Source: Pseudomonas sp. NBRC 111124 (GTDB lineage: Bacteria; Pseudomonadota; Gammaproteobacteria; Pseudomonadales; Pseudomonadaceae). From it: a DNA stretch of 42,607 nucleotides. The translations under genes were made by a program, and so were the position numbers. Shown here piece by piece: positions 1 through 8,532 of the stretch. The notes under the pieces were generated by a model. The model ran no database searches. It worked only from the letters and a program-made list of their open reading frames with translations, and was not told where the DNA came from. Each line of letters opens with the position of its first letter. The first letter of the stretch is position 1. The stretch spans positions 1 to 42,607 of the forward strand of contig NZ_BCBA01000046.1 in the NCBI RefSeq assembly GCF_001320245.1. The letters are read 5' to 3'.

Positions 1-70
1 CGATCTGATAGGCGCTGCAAAACCCTAGACAGACACCTGGCAGCCCTCTCCCAATCTCCCACCCCCCATC

Positions 71-107
71 GAAAAACAAGGCCCGGCAGGGTCGCCCCTG
101 CCAGGCC
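71..107 (-). terminator. Rho-independent terminator after the DUF1329 gene
   Basis: Reading leftward, a 12-bp stem with one mismatch (arms at 96-107 and 80-91, loop of four bases) is followed directly by the T-rich run TTGTTTTTC. It lies 27 bp past the DUF1329 stop codon. It implies that the DUF1329 gene is the last gene of its transcript. Confidence 0.8.
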
Positions 108-133
108 TCGTTCACTTCCAGGATTTCAGCCCA

Positions 134-1513
134 TCAACGCCCAATCGCCCGCGCCGCATCGGCGGTATACATGTCGGGCGTAAACTTGCTCTCGTTGAGA
201 ATCGGCCCCTTCTTGGCCTCGTTGGTCATCCCATACCCGGTGTACTGCCCCGAGTTCAGGTCCATGAAAAACTGCGACCCCGCCTGCCAGCCACTCATGT
301 CCGGGTGGTAGTAGTAGTTGACCATCGCATGCTTCCACAGCTGCCCACGGGCATCGTAGTTGTCGGCCATCACCGCGTTCCAGGTGTCCTCATCGATGAA
401 CAGCACGCGCTTGCCATACACATGGCGGTAACCGTCCTTCAGGTCAGCCTCGACCACCCACACCCGGCGCAGCTCATAACGCATGAACTCGGGGTTGGGA
501 TGGTTCGGCGTCAGCAGCTCGGCGTACTTGACCGTACCGGCATTGGCCTTGAAGGCGTTGGCCGGGCTGTAGATCTCGCGCTTGCCCAGCAGCTTCCAGG
601 TGTAGCGCTCCGGCGCACCGTTGAACAGGCGGTCCTCGTCCACCGTCATGGTGCCGTTGGTGCCGATCATCGGCTGGTCGTACCCATACCCCGGCATCTG
701 CCGCACACGCCGGGTCGACGGGCTGTAGGACCAGGCCTGGCGCGCCGAGGTGACGAAGTTGTAGGGCTCGTGGGCAATGCTGATCACGCCGTTGTCCCGG
801 GCCGGCTTGAGTGTGGTGTTGTAGCTCATCGCCTGAACCATGTCGGAGGTCTTCGGCTCCACCGTTGGCGAGTTGGCCTGCGACAGGTTGCGCGCATGGG
901 CGCGGCCCCAGCCGATGCTGCCGTTGGGCAGTACCGAGGCGAGGTCGGAGATCTTCTCCTCGGTGTAGGCGCGCGCTGGCAGCTGGTGGTTCCACAACAC
1001 CTCCATGCCGTTCTTCGGGATCGGGAACGGCACCTGGCCCAGGCCCTCGACACCCAGCCCGTCGTTGACCAGCTGCGCATGCAGGGCGTTGTCCATGACC
1101 CGGCGGCACACGTAGTCGGGGTAACGGAAGTCGCGGTGCCCCGGGTAGATGTTCATCTTGTAGCTGGTCGGGTACTTCTTCAGCAGCGCCTTCTGGCCAT
1201 CGGTCAGGTGCGCGGCGTACTGGTCCATGTTCTGCGCAGTGATCACCAGGATCGGCTTTTCATTGGCATACGGGTCCACCGGCTGGTCACCGGAGAACTT
1301 GACGTGGTTCCAGCCCGGCACTTCGCCCAGGTACTTGCCGGTGTAGGGCGGGATGGTGCCCTCGGCATTGCCGGCCTGCTCGGCGCCGACGCAGGTCAGG
1401 TCCTTGCCCAGGCGGGCGGCCTCCGCAGGTGGCACGGCGGCGTGGGCGCTGGTGACAAGCCCGCTGTTGAGGGTCAGAGCGGCTGCGAGCATCACCGTTG
1501 TTGTTGTTTTCAT
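134..1513 (-). CDS. DUF1329 family secreted/envelope protein
   Basis: This 459-residue protein belongs, by recall of its overall sequence, to the DUF1329 family: periplasmic, outer-membrane-associated proteins related to the LolA/LolB fold. They are often encoded beside a DUF1302 barrel protein in Gram-negative clusters for hydrophobic substrates. The N-terminus (MKTTTTVMLAAALTLNSG) is a signal peptide with a likely cleavage after AHA near residue 25. An upstream in-frame ATG exists, but the start at 1513 is chosen because AAGGAGG lies 8 bp before it. No DUF1302 gene follows; a terminator does. A copy of the shared dyad lies 68-83 bp upstream, so the gene probably has its own promoter although it is co-directional with the CoA ligase operon. 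A role in moving a hydrophobic substrate across the envelope is inferred from the family's context, not shown. Confidence 0.85.
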   Translation of the reverse strand: MKTTTTVMLAAALTLNSGLVTSAHAAVPPAEAARLGKDLTCVGAEQAGNAEGTIPPYTGKYLGEVPGWNHVKFSGDQPVDPYANEKPILVITAQNMDQYAAHLTDGQKALLKKYPTSYKMNIYPGHRDFRYPDYVCRRVMDNALHAQLVNDGLGVEGLGQVPFPIPKNGMEVLWNHQLPARAYTEEKISDLASVLPNGSIGWGRAHARNLSQANSPTVEPKTSDMVQAMSYNTTLKPARDNGVISIAHEPYNFVTSARQAWSYSPSTRRVRQMPGYGYDQPMIGTNGTMTVDEDRLFNGAPERYTWKLLGKREIYSPANAFKANAGTVKYAELLTPNHPNPEFMRYELRRVWVVEADLKDGYRHVYGKRVLFIDEDTWNAVMADNYDARGQLWKHAMVNYYYHPDMSGWQAGSQFFMDLNSGQYTGYGMTNEAKKGPILNESKFTPDMYTADAARAIGR

Positions 1514-1580
1514 GTACTGCCTCCTTCGCTGATAAGGCGTGTGGTATGGCTTCATTGTTCCGGTTCCTGCCAGTACGGCA

Positions 1581-1596
1581 TCGTCCGGAGGGACTA
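1581..1596 (+). promoter_or_regulatory. Shared 16-bp dyad, copy 1 (DUF1329 promoter)
   Basis: The sequence TCGTCCGGAGGGACTA is an inverted repeat, GTCC-N4-GGAC with outer T and A. It lies in the 87-bp gap between the CoA ligase stop and the DUF1329 start. A weak -10-like AACAAT on the minus strand (1554-1559) is centred 32 bp from the dyad centre. Confidence 0.6.
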
Positions 1597-1600
1597 CGAT

Positions 1601-3289
1601 TCAGGCGCTGGACAGGCGTGCCTTGAGTGCGGCCTTGAGCACCTTGCCGGTGGCGTTGCGCGGCAAGGGCTGGTCGACGCGGTAGACCTGGGCCGGCACC
1701 TTGTAGGCGGCCAGGCGCTGGGCGATGAACGCGCGCACCTGCTCGTCGCCCGGCAAGCTCGCCGGCGAGCCATGGATCGCCAGTGCCACCACTTCCCCGT
1801 GCAGCGGGTCGGCGACGGCGAACGCCGCCGCTTCCAGCACGCCGGGCATGTCGCTGACACAGGTTTCGATCTCGGCCGCGGAAATCTTCTCGCCACCGCG
1901 GTTGATCAGGTCCTTGACCCGGCCGCTGATGATCAGGAAGCCCTCGTCGTCCAGGTAGCCCAGGTCGCCGGTGTCCAGCCAGCCATCGCGCAAGGTCTGC
2001 CGGCTGGCTTCGGCGAGGTTCCAGTAGCCCTGCATCAGGGTTGGCGAGCGCAGCCAGATCAGCCCTTCGCGGCCGGCCGGCAATGGCTGCGAGGGGTCAT
2101 CGCCGATGCACACCTCGACAATCGGCAACGGCCAGCCGGCCGTGGCCGGGCGATAGGCGAACAGATCACCGCCAATCGCCGCACCAATGCCGTTGCTTTC
2201 GGTCAGGCCGTAGCCGCTGCCGGCAATGACCTGGGGCTTGCGTACGAGCATCTCGTCCAGCAGCCCGGCCGACGAAGCGCCGCCGCCCAGGCCCAGGCCG
2301 AAAAGGCTGGCGGTGTCGGCGCCGTCATAGCGCGGCGAGGCCAGCAGTTGCTGCATCATCACCGGGGCGCCATTGAACTGGGTGCAGCGCTCGTCACGGA
2401 TCAAATCCAACGCCTGCTCGGCATCCCACTTGTACATCAACAGCAGGCGCCGACCGCCGCGCAAGGCCGCCAGGAACTGCGCGTGCAGGCCACTGACATG
2501 GAACAGCGGCACCGCCATCAGGCTGGTCGAGGCAAAGCCGCTGCCAAGCATGCCGGCCACCCGCTCGGGCGAGGTCAGCGCGCAGAACGCGCCCTGGAAC
2601 TCCAGCGCGGTCAGCGCCTGGCAGATCGCCCCATGGCTGGACAACACGCCCTTGGCGCGGCTGGTGGTGCCGGAGGTGTAGAGGATCAGCGCCGGGGCTT
2701 CGGGCGCCAGGTCGACCGGGGCCAGCGGCAGCGGTTCGGCCGCCAGCAGGTCCTCGTAACGCAGGCAGTGCACAGGCAGCCCGGCGTCGGCGGCGCGCCC
2801 GACCACGATGAAGGTCCGCCCGGCCGCCGCCAGGTCGTGCTGGAGCAAGGCCAGCCGTGCATCGTCGCCGATCAGCAGGCGTGCACCGCTGTCCTCCACG
2901 CCATGCAACAGTTCATCGTGCAGGCCCCAGCTGTTGAGCGGCACGCACACCGCGCCGCAGCGCTGAATGGCGGCAAACGCCACCAGCCAGGCCGGCTGGT
3001 TGCGCATGGCAATCGCCACCCGCTCGCCAGGGCGCAGGCCCAGGCGGCCTGCGAGCTGGCCGGCCAGCCGGTCGACCGCGTCGAAATAGTCGGCAAAGCT
3101 CAGGCGCTGCTGTTGCCAGACGACGAACTCCCTGTCGCCGTGCACCCGTGCGGCGTCGAACACCTGCAACAGGTTGCGCGGCGCATGGCGAAACTGGCGC
3201 GGGCCGCCCGCAGCCGGGGTCATCACTTCGAACGGCGAGCCGGGGGCGATCAGTTGCGCCCAGGCGTGCCGCCAATGGTCAATGTTCAT
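1601..3289 (-). CDS. AMP-forming acyl-CoA synthetase (fatty acid/steroid-acid CoA ligase type)
   Basis: This ANL-superfamily ligase activates a carboxylic acid to its CoA thioester through an acyl-AMP. Visible motifs are the P-loop ILYTSGTTSRAKG (about 202-214; the usual TSGTTG glycine is a serine), YGLTE (about 359-363), DTGDLGYLDDEGF and GRVKDLINRGGEKIS (about 438-469), and the C-terminal catalytic lysine in NATGKVL (about 548). The length of 562 aa is normal. The frame is open for 91 codons upstream, but MNIDHW at 3289 is the start because GGAGAA precedes it and the upstream stretch overlaps the acyl-CoA dehydrogenase gene out of frame. It is the last gene of the aldolase operon, 22 bp after its neighbour. 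Context suggests a steroid side-chain acid or similar alicyclic acid as substrate; the sequence alone does not fix this. Confidence 0.88.
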   Translation of the reverse strand: MNIDHWRHAWAQLIAPGSPFEVMTPAAGGPRQFRHAPRNLLQVFDAARVHGDREFVVWQQQRLSFADYFDAVDRLAGQLAGRLGLRPGERVAIAMRNQPAWLVAFAAIQRCGAVCVPLNSWGLHDELLHGVEDSGARLLIGDDARLALLQHDLAAAGRTFIVVGRAADAGLPVHCLRYEDLLAAEPLPLAPVDLAPEAPALILYTSGTTSRAKGVLSSHGAICQALTALEFQGAFCALTSPERVAGMLGSGFASTSLMAVPLFHVSGLHAQFLAALRGGRRLLLMYKWDAEQALDLIRDERCTQFNGAPVMMQQLLASPRYDGADTASLFGLGLGGGASSAGLLDEMLVRKPQVIAGSGYGLTESNGIGAAIGGDLFAYRPATAGWPLPIVEVCIGDDPSQPLPAGREGLIWLRSPTLMQGYWNLAEASRQTLRDGWLDTGDLGYLDDEGFLIISGRVKDLINRGGEKISAAEIETCVSDMPGVLEAAAFAVADPLHGEVVALAIHGSPASLPGDEQVRAFIAQRLAAYKVPAQVYRVDQPLPRNATGKVLKAALKARLSSA

Positions 3290-3311
3290 CAGGGTTCTCC
3301 AGCCGCTGCGC

Positions 3312-4466
3312 TCAGGCGCAGGCCGCGTCGAGGGCGGCATAACGTTCGCAATGGAAGTCGCGGTCACCCAGGCAGGCCTGGGCCACCCGTACCCGCTTGA
3401 GGTACAGGCCGACATCCAGCTCGTCGGTGACGCCGATGCCGCCATGCATCTGCACCGCCTCGTTGGCGACCTGCAGCGCAGTGTCGCCGGCCTTCCACTT
3501 GGCCAGGCTGACCAGCCGCCCACGCCGGGCGGCGTCCAGCTGCGGGTCGTCGAGCGCCGCAAGGCCAGCCATCACCGCGCTGCGCGCCAGGGCCAGCTCG
3601 GTGTAAAGGTGCGCGGCGCGGTGCTGCAGGGCCTGGAACGAGCCGATCGGCACGTCGAACTGGACCCGGGTCTTGAGGTACTCCACGGTGGTCTCGAACA
3701 GCTGCTGCGCGGCGCCCAGCAGCTCCGCTGCCAGGCACGCACGCCCGCGGTCGAGCACCGCGTCGAGCACCGCCCAGGCTGCGCCCGGTTCTCCCAGCAG
3801 CGCCTCACTGCCCACACGCACCTGGTCCAGGCGCAGGCGCCCGCTGTTGCGCGAGTCGATCAATGGCAGCGCCGTGCATTGCACGCCCTGGCTGTCGGCG
3901 GGGACCAGGAACAGGCTGATGCCGGCTTCTTCGCCGGCTTGCCCGGCAGTGCGCGCCGCCACCACGTAGGCATCGGCACCAACGCCATCGATGACCCAGA
4001 ACTTTTCCCCGCTCAGGCGGTAACCGTCGCCCTCGGCGACCGCCGCCATGGCCACGTCGCTGGGCCGGTGACGGGCACCCTCCTCCAGTGCCAGGGCCAG
4101 GCGCCTCTCACCGAGGATCGCCGCCTGCAGCCAGTCATTGTGCTGCTGCGCCGAGCCGGCCAAGGCCAGCAACGAGCCAGCCAGGACCACGCTGGACAGC
4201 AGCGGCGTCGCCGCCAGGTGTTGGCCCTTGGCCTCGAAGATCGGCCCCAGGCCCATGCAGCCGAAGTCCAGCCCACCGACGTGCTCGCCGAACGGGATGG
4301 CGCTCCAGCCCAGCTCGACCGCCTCGCGCCACAGCTGGGTGTCGAAGCCTTGCGCCACGCCCTGGTCGCGCAGGCGCCGTTGCGCCGCCACCGGGCTGCG
4401 CGCAGCGAGAAAGTCGCGGGCACTGTCGGCCAGCAGGCGTTGTTCTTCGTTGTAACGCAGGTTCAT
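3312..4466 (-). CDS. Acyl-CoA dehydrogenase, small-type subunit (pair 1)
   Basis: This 384-aa acyl-CoA dehydrogenase would oxidise an acyl-CoA to the 2-enoyl-CoA using FAD. It starts MNLRYNEEQ and ends soon after EAVQMHGGIGVTDEL. It lacks the GGTSEIQ-type segment near the C-terminus that completes the FAD site in ordinary homotetrameric enzymes. Such shortened subunits are typical of the heteromeric alpha2beta2 steroid acyl-CoA dehydrogenases (ChsE1-ChsE2, Scd1A-Scd1B). In GGIGVTDEL a glutamate falls where MCAD has its catalytic Glu. The start overlaps the stop of the next gene upstream (4463-5668) by 4 bp, ATGA, suggesting translational coupling and partnership with that large subunit. Confidence 0.85.
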   Translation of the reverse strand: MNLRYNEEQRLLADSARDFLAARSPVAAQRRLRDQGVAQGFDTQLWREAVELGWSAIPFGEHVGGLDFGCMGLGPIFEAKGQHLAATPLLSSVVLAGSLLALAGSAQQHNDWLQAAILGERRLALALEEGARHRPSDVAMAAVAEGDGYRLSGEKFWVIDGVGADAYVVAARTAGQAGEEAGISLFLVPADSQGVQCTALPLIDSRNSGRLRLDQVRVGSEALLGEPGAAWAVLDAVLDRGRACLAAELLGAAQQLFETTVEYLKTRVQFDVPIGSFQALQHRAAHLYTELALARSAVMAGLAALDDPQLDAARRGRLVSLAKWKAGDTALQVANEAVQMHGGIGVTDELDVGLYLKRVRVAQACLGDRDFHCERYAALDAACA

Positions 4467-5668
4467 GCCAACACTCCTTTCTTGCCGTCGGGCAACCCAA
4501 GCACGCGCTTGGCAATCACATTGAGCTGCACTTCCGATGCGCCCCCGGAAATGGTCAGCGCGTAGCTGTTGAGCCAGGCGCGGGTCACCGCCAGCTCGCG
4601 CTCGCTGAAGCCCGGGGCCTGCCAGCCGAGGGCGTGTCCGCCCATGGCGTCGAGCAGTACCTCGAACTTGTCGCGCTCCTGCTCGGTGTGCAGCAGCTTC
4701 ATGATCGCCATCAGGCCGCTGATGTCGTCGCCGGCACGCCCCTCCTGGGCCATGCGCTGCACCGTCAGGCCGTAGGCATGCTCGTCCATGGCGCAGGCCA
4801 CCGCCCGCGCCTGCAAGGCCAGCTCGCCCTGACTGCGCGGCTGCGGCAGGTATTCGCGCAGCAGCGCCAGCAGGTCGAAGTGCGACGGCAGGCTGAACTC
4901 GCCGAACTTCGACATGGCCTTGCGCTCGTGCTGCAGCAGGTACTTGCCGAGGTTCCAGCCACCATTGAGCGGGCCGATCAGCTGGCGCTTGGGCACCTTC
5001 ACGCCATCGAAGAACACCTGGCAGAACGCCGATTTGCCGCTGATCAGGTCGATCGGCACCGCCTTCACCCCAGGGCTGCGCATGTCCAGCACGATCAGGC
5101 TGATGCCTTCGTGCTTGGGCGCCTGGCTGTCGGTGCGCACCAGCGCGTACATCCAGTCGGACTTGTCGCCGTAGGAGGTCCAGATCTTGCTGCCATCAAC
5201 CACGAAGTGATCGCCGGCGTCACGCGCAGCCATCTTCAGGCTGGCCAGGTCGGAGCCGGCGTTGGGTTCGGAGAAGCCCTGGCACCAGCGCACTTCACCG
5301 CGTGCCATGGGCGGCAGCAGGCTACGTTTCTGTTCTTCGCTGCCGTAGGCCAACAGCACCGGCCCGAGCATCCAGATGCCCAGGTTGATCTGCGGCGGCC
5401 GGCACTTGAGGCGGCGCATTTCGCTTTCCAGCACCGCCAGCTGCTCGGCATCCAGCCCGGCGCCGCCGTAGGCCTCGGGCCATTCGGGGCAGAACCAGCG
5501 CTTATCGCGCATGCGTTCGAACCACAGGCGCGCATCGTCATTGGCGAACTGCGGCTGGCTGGCGCCCCAGACCACATCGCCTTCGCCCATGGCGGTGCGC
5601 ATCGACTGCGGGCAGTTGGCTTCCAGCCAGGCGCGGGTCTCGTGCCTGAATTGCTCTATCGTGCTCAT
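4463..5668 (-). CDS. Acyl-CoA dehydrogenase, large-type subunit (pair 1)
   Basis: This 401-aa acyl-CoA dehydrogenase carries the C-terminal FAD-site segment ISGGASEVQLNVIAKRVLGLP and the middle-domain signature CQGFSEPNAGSDLAS. A glutamate in LLQHERKAMS sits at the helix-G position that LCAD/IVD-type and some steroid acyl-CoA dehydrogenases use as catalytic base. It is ATGA-coupled to the short subunit gene downstream, so the two probably form one alpha2beta2 enzyme resembling FadE28/FadE29. A TTG three codons upstream is possible; the ATG at 5668 is preferred because GAGGG lies 9 bp before it. It probably acts on a side-chain CoA ester of the cluster's substrate. Confidence 0.87.
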   Translation of the reverse strand: MSTIEQFRHETRAWLEANCPQSMRTAMGEGDVVWGASQPQFANDDARLWFERMRDKRWFCPEWPEAYGGAGLDAEQLAVLESEMRRLKCRPPQINLGIWMLGPVLLAYGSEEQKRSLLPPMARGEVRWCQGFSEPNAGSDLASLKMAARDAGDHFVVDGSKIWTSYGDKSDWMYALVRTDSQAPKHEGISLIVLDMRSPGVKAVPIDLISGKSAFCQVFFDGVKVPKRQLIGPLNGGWNLGKYLLQHERKAMSKFGEFSLPSHFDLLALLREYLPQPRSQGELALQARAVACAMDEHAYGLTVQRMAQEGRAGDDISGLMAIMKLLHTEQERDKFEVLLDAMGGHALGWQAPGFSERELAVTRAWLNSYALTISGGASEVQLNVIAKRVLGLPDGKKGVLA

Positions 5669-5736
5669 CGGATGCAACCCTCGGCCCAGGCCCCGGGCGC
5701 TGCCGGGGCGGGGCCTGTTGTTGTGGTTGTGGTGGC

Positions 5737-6906
5737 TCAGCGCTGGGTGCGTGGCATGCCCAGGCCGAACTGGGCGATCAGCTCGCGCTGGATTTCATTG
5801 GTGCCGCCGCCAAAGGTCACGGTGACCGAGGCCCGCAGTTCGTACTCCAGGTCGCCATGCAGCGCCGCCGCCGCCGAGCCGCCGCGGACCACGCCATTGG
5901 CGCCAACGATGGCCGACAGCCTGCGCAGGATCTCGATCGCCGATTCCGAGCCGTACACCTTGGTGGTCGAGCTCAACGCCACGTCCATGTGCTCGTGTTC
6001 AAGGTTGGCGGCAATGCGCAGGTTGATCAGGCGCATCGCCTCCAGGCGCGCATAGCACTCGGCCAGCGAGCTGCGCACCCAGGCCTTGTCCATCGCCCGC
6101 CGGCCCTGCTCGTCACGGGCCTTGGCCCACAGGAAGACGCGGCGGAACAGCCCGACGACCTTGTCTGACCAGGAACCCAGGCCCAGGCGCTCGTGGTTGA
6201 GCTGCGAGGTGATCAGCTTCCAGCCGCCGTGCAGTTCGCCGACCAGCATGTCTTTTGGCACCTGCACGTTGTCGTAATAGGTGGCGGCGGTCGGGTTGCT
6301 GGTGGTCGGGATCACCGTGCTGGAGAAGCCCGGCAGGCGGGTGTCGAGGATCAGGATCGACACGCCCTTGTGCCGCGCCTGGCTCGGGTCGGTACGCGCC
6401 GCCAGCCAGATGAAGTCAGCCGACTCGGCGCCCGAGGTCCACAGCTTGTTGCCGTTGACCACGAAGTGCTCGCCGTCCAGCCGGGCGCTGGTGCGCAGCA
6501 CCGCCAGGTCGCTGCCGGCATCGGGCTCGGAGTAGCCGATGGCGAACATGATTTCGCCGGCGGCGATGCCCGGCAGAAAGCGCTCTTTCTGCGCCGCGCT
6601 GCCGTGTTCCATCAGCGCCGGGCCCACCGTGCTGATGGTCACGAACGGCAGCGGCGCGCCGGCGATGTTGGCCTCTTCGAAGAAGATCAGCTGCTCGGTG
6701 GCCGCATAGCCCTGGCCGCCATGGGCCTTCGGCCAGCCCACCGCCAGCCAGCCGTCGCGGCCCATCTGGCGCACGGTCTGGCGATACAGCTCGCCGCCTT
6801 CCTGGCCGCGCAGGCGCTCGCGCAGCTCGGGGGTCATCAGTGCTTGGAAGTAGTCGCGCACCTGGCGGCGCAGCGCGTGTTGCTCGGGGGTGAGATCGAC
6901 GAACAT
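5737..6906 (-). CDS. Acyl-CoA dehydrogenase, large-type subunit (pair 2)
   Basis: This 389-aa acyl-CoA dehydrogenase begins MFVDLTPEQHALRRQVRDYF, has the FAIGYSEPDAGSDLAVLR signature (about 121-138), LNHERLGLG (E239, helix-G position) and a complete C-terminal FAD segment, TFGGGTNEIQRELIA. It is closest in type to FadE26/FadE29-like large subunits of heteromeric enzymes. TGAGGAG lies 8 bp before the ATG. At the MCAD catalytic position I read a histidine, so the helix-G glutamate would be the base. Its small partner is probably the 8504-9637 product, separated from it by the aldolase and MaoC genes. Confidence 0.87.
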   Translation of the reverse strand: MFVDLTPEQHALRRQVRDYFQALMTPELRERLRGQEGGELYRQTVRQMGRDGWLAVGWPKAHGGQGYAATEQLIFFEEANIAGAPLPFVTISTVGPALMEHGSAAQKERFLPGIAAGEIMFAIGYSEPDAGSDLAVLRTSARLDGEHFVVNGNKLWTSGAESADFIWLAARTDPSQARHKGVSILILDTRLPGFSSTVIPTTSNPTAATYYDNVQVPKDMLVGELHGGWKLITSQLNHERLGLGSWSDKVVGLFRRVFLWAKARDEQGRRAMDKAWVRSSLAECYARLEAMRLINLRIAANLEHEHMDVALSSTTKVYGSESAIEILRRLSAIVGANGVVRGGSAAAALHGDLEYELRASVTVTFGGGTNEIQRELIAQFGLGMPRTQR

Positions 6907-6916
6907 GCTGCGCTCC

Positions 6917-8095
6917 TCAGGCTGCGCCCAGAATCAGGCCGCTGGTGGGCACGCCGGTGCCGGCGGTGACCAGCACGTTTTCCACGTCCGCCACCTGGTT
7001 GACTGCCGTGCCGCGCACCTGGCGTACTGCCTCGGCAATGCCGTTCATGCCGTGGATGTAGGCCTCGCCCAGTTGCCCGCCGTGGGTGTTGATCGGCAGC
7101 TTGCCGCCGCGGGCGTGGTGCCCGGCGCGGATGAATTCCTTGGCCTCGCCACGCCGGGCGAAGCCGAATTCTTCGAGTTGCGGCAGCACGAACGGCGTGA
7201 AATGGTCGTAGATCACCGCCGTCTGCAGCGCCTCGGGGCCGAGCCCGGACTGGCGGTACAGCTCCTTGGCGACCACGCCCATTTCCGGCAGGCCGGTGAT
7301 GTCGCCGCGGTAGAACGAGGTCATGCTCTGCTGGCCCTGGGTGATGCCCTGGGAGCCGGCCTTGATGGTCACCGGCTTCTGCCGCAGGTCGCGGGCACGC
7401 TCGGCCGAGGTGATGACCATGGCCACCGCCCCGTCGGACTCCTGGCAGCAGTCGAGCAGGTGCAGCGGTTCGCAGATCCAGCGCGAGGCCTGGTGCTCTT
7501 CGAGGGTGATCGGCTTGCCGTGGAAGAACGCCTTGGGGTTGCTGGCGGCAAAGTCCCGCGCGGCCACGGCCACCCGGCCGAAGTCTTGCGAAGTGGCGCC
7601 ATAGGTGTGCATGTAGCGCTGGGCGAACATGCCGACCCAGGCGGCCGGGGTATGGAAGCCGTGGGGCATGTACCAGCCGTAGTTGACGTTGTCGAAGATC
7701 GGTGTGGCGGCAAAGCCGTAGCTGCCGCTGCCGAAGCGGTACCAGGAACGCTCGTTCATCGCCCGGTACACCACCACTACCTTAGCCACGCCGGTGGCTA
7801 CCGCCATGGCCGCGTGCATCACCGGTGCGCAGGCGGCGCCGCCACCGTGGGGCACCTGGGAGAAGAACTTGACGTCCTTGCAGCCCAACAGGCGGGCGAT
7901 TTCGTACTCCGGGACTTTGTCCACCGAGTAGGAGCTGAAGCCCTCCACTTCCGAGGGGTCGATGCCGGCGTCGCGCAGGGCTTCGAGGGTGGCTTCCAGG
8001 GCCAGGCGCAGTTCGGTGCGCCCGGAGTTCTTGGAGAATTCGGTCGCGCCCAAGCCGACGATTGCGGCGCGCCCGGAAATCGACATCGTGTTCAT
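6917..8095 (-). CDS. Thiolase-fold lipid-transfer protein, Ltp2/Sal1-like steroid aldolase
   Basis: This 392-aa thiolase-superfamily protein is of the SCP-x/lipid-transfer type. Members encoded beside DUF35 proteins (Ltp2 of actinobacteria, Sal1 of Pseudomonas Chol1) are retro-aldolases that cleave a 3-hydroxy-acyl-CoA side chain to a ketone or aldehyde plus a short acyl-CoA. Landmarks are IVGLGATEFSKNSGR near the N-terminus, YDHFTPF (Y296) and THGGQLGEAYIHG (Y346). These tyrosines are near the numbering I recall for active-site tyrosines of Ltp2; an alignment should confirm it. The start at 8095 is chosen for TTTGGAGG 7 bp upstream; an ATG at 8116 overlapping the MaoC stop is the alternative. 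Neighbours coding for ChsH1-like and ChsH2-like proteins support the aldolase call over a true thiolase. Confidence 0.8.
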   Translation of the reverse strand: MNTMSISGRAAIVGLGATEFSKNSGRTELRLALEATLEALRDAGIDPSEVEGFSSYSVDKVPEYEIARLLGCKDVKFFSQVPHGGGAACAPVMHAAMAVATGVAKVVVVYRAMNERSWYRFGSGSYGFAATPIFDNVNYGWYMPHGFHTPAAWVGMFAQRYMHTYGATSQDFGRVAVAARDFAASNPKAFFHGKPITLEEHQASRWICEPLHLLDCCQESDGAVAMVITSAERARDLRQKPVTIKAGSQGITQGQQSMTSFYRGDITGLPEMGVVAKELYRQSGLGPEALQTAVIYDHFTPFVLPQLEEFGFARRGEAKEFIRAGHHARGGKLPINTHGGQLGEAYIHGMNGIAEAVRQVRGTAVNQVADVENVLVTAGTGVPTSGLILGAA

Positions 8096-8112
8096 GCTGC
8101 TGCCTCCAAAGG

Positions 8113-8532
8113 TCATGGCAGCACCAGCGCGACCGTGCCGGTCACGTGGTTGCCCATTGAGTTCTTGCCGCTGAGGGTCACTTCCACCGTGCGGGTTTCG
8201 GGGTCAAGGCCGGTCACGCTGCCGCTGAAGGTCATGCTGTCGCCGGGGTAGTTGGGCACGCCCAGCTTGATCTTCAGCGCGGTGAAGCGCGCCAGCGGGC
8301 CGGCCCAGCCTTCGACGAAGCGCTGCACCAGGCCGTTGGTGGTGAGGATGTTCATGAACACATGGGGCGAACCCAGTTCACGGGCGGCATCCAGGTCGTG
8401 GTGGCCAGGGAAGTAGTCACGCGTGGCAATCGCGCCGCCGGCGATCAGCGCCACGGTGATCGGTACCTGCAGCGCTGGCAGGGTTTCGCCGGGGCGCACG
8501 TCGTCAAAGCGCTTGGTGTTCTTCGAGGTCAT
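8113..8532 (-). CDS. Small MaoC-like enoyl-CoA hydratase (ChsH1-like)
   Basis: This 139-aa single hot-dog protein has the hydratase-2 catalytic pair: D39 and H44 in TRDYFPGHHD, spaced D-x4-H. It would hydrate a 2-enoyl-CoA to the 3-hydroxyacyl-CoA. In the mycobacterial igr operon the equivalent ChsH1 works as a heteromer with ChsH2, whose MaoC half is non-catalytic. Both partners are present here. The gene start overlaps the 3' end of the 8504-9637 acyl-CoA dehydrogenase gene by 29 bp and is followed 17 bp later by the aldolase gene, an arrangement that fits a complex passing a tertiary-alcohol intermediate directly to the aldolase. Confidence 0.82.
   Translation of the reverse strand: MTSKNTKRFDDVRPGETLPALQVPITVALIAGGAIATRDYFPGHHDLDAARELGSPHVFMNILTTNGLVQRFVEGWAGPLARFTALKIKLGVPNYPGDSMTFSGSVTGLDPETRTVEVTLSGKNSMGNHVTGTVALVLP

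Noticed and set aside
1..70. A gene or promoter at the left edge
   Set aside because: No credible frame, ribosome-binding site or symmetrical element is visible in these 70 bases.
305..3400. Rightward open frame of 1031 codons over the DUF1329 and CoA ligase genes
   Set aside because: It is antisense to two well-supported genes, has no recognisable domain and no ribosome-binding site, and has the Gly/Arg/His/Gln-rich composition typical of frames shadowing high-GC genes.
6917..8095. Ordinary acetyl-CoA acetyltransferase (thiolase)
   Set aside because: The sequence is of the SCP-x/lipid-transfer type and is encoded beside DUF35 and MaoC partners, as are aldolases; I could not identify the usual thiolase cysteine context near the N-terminus.
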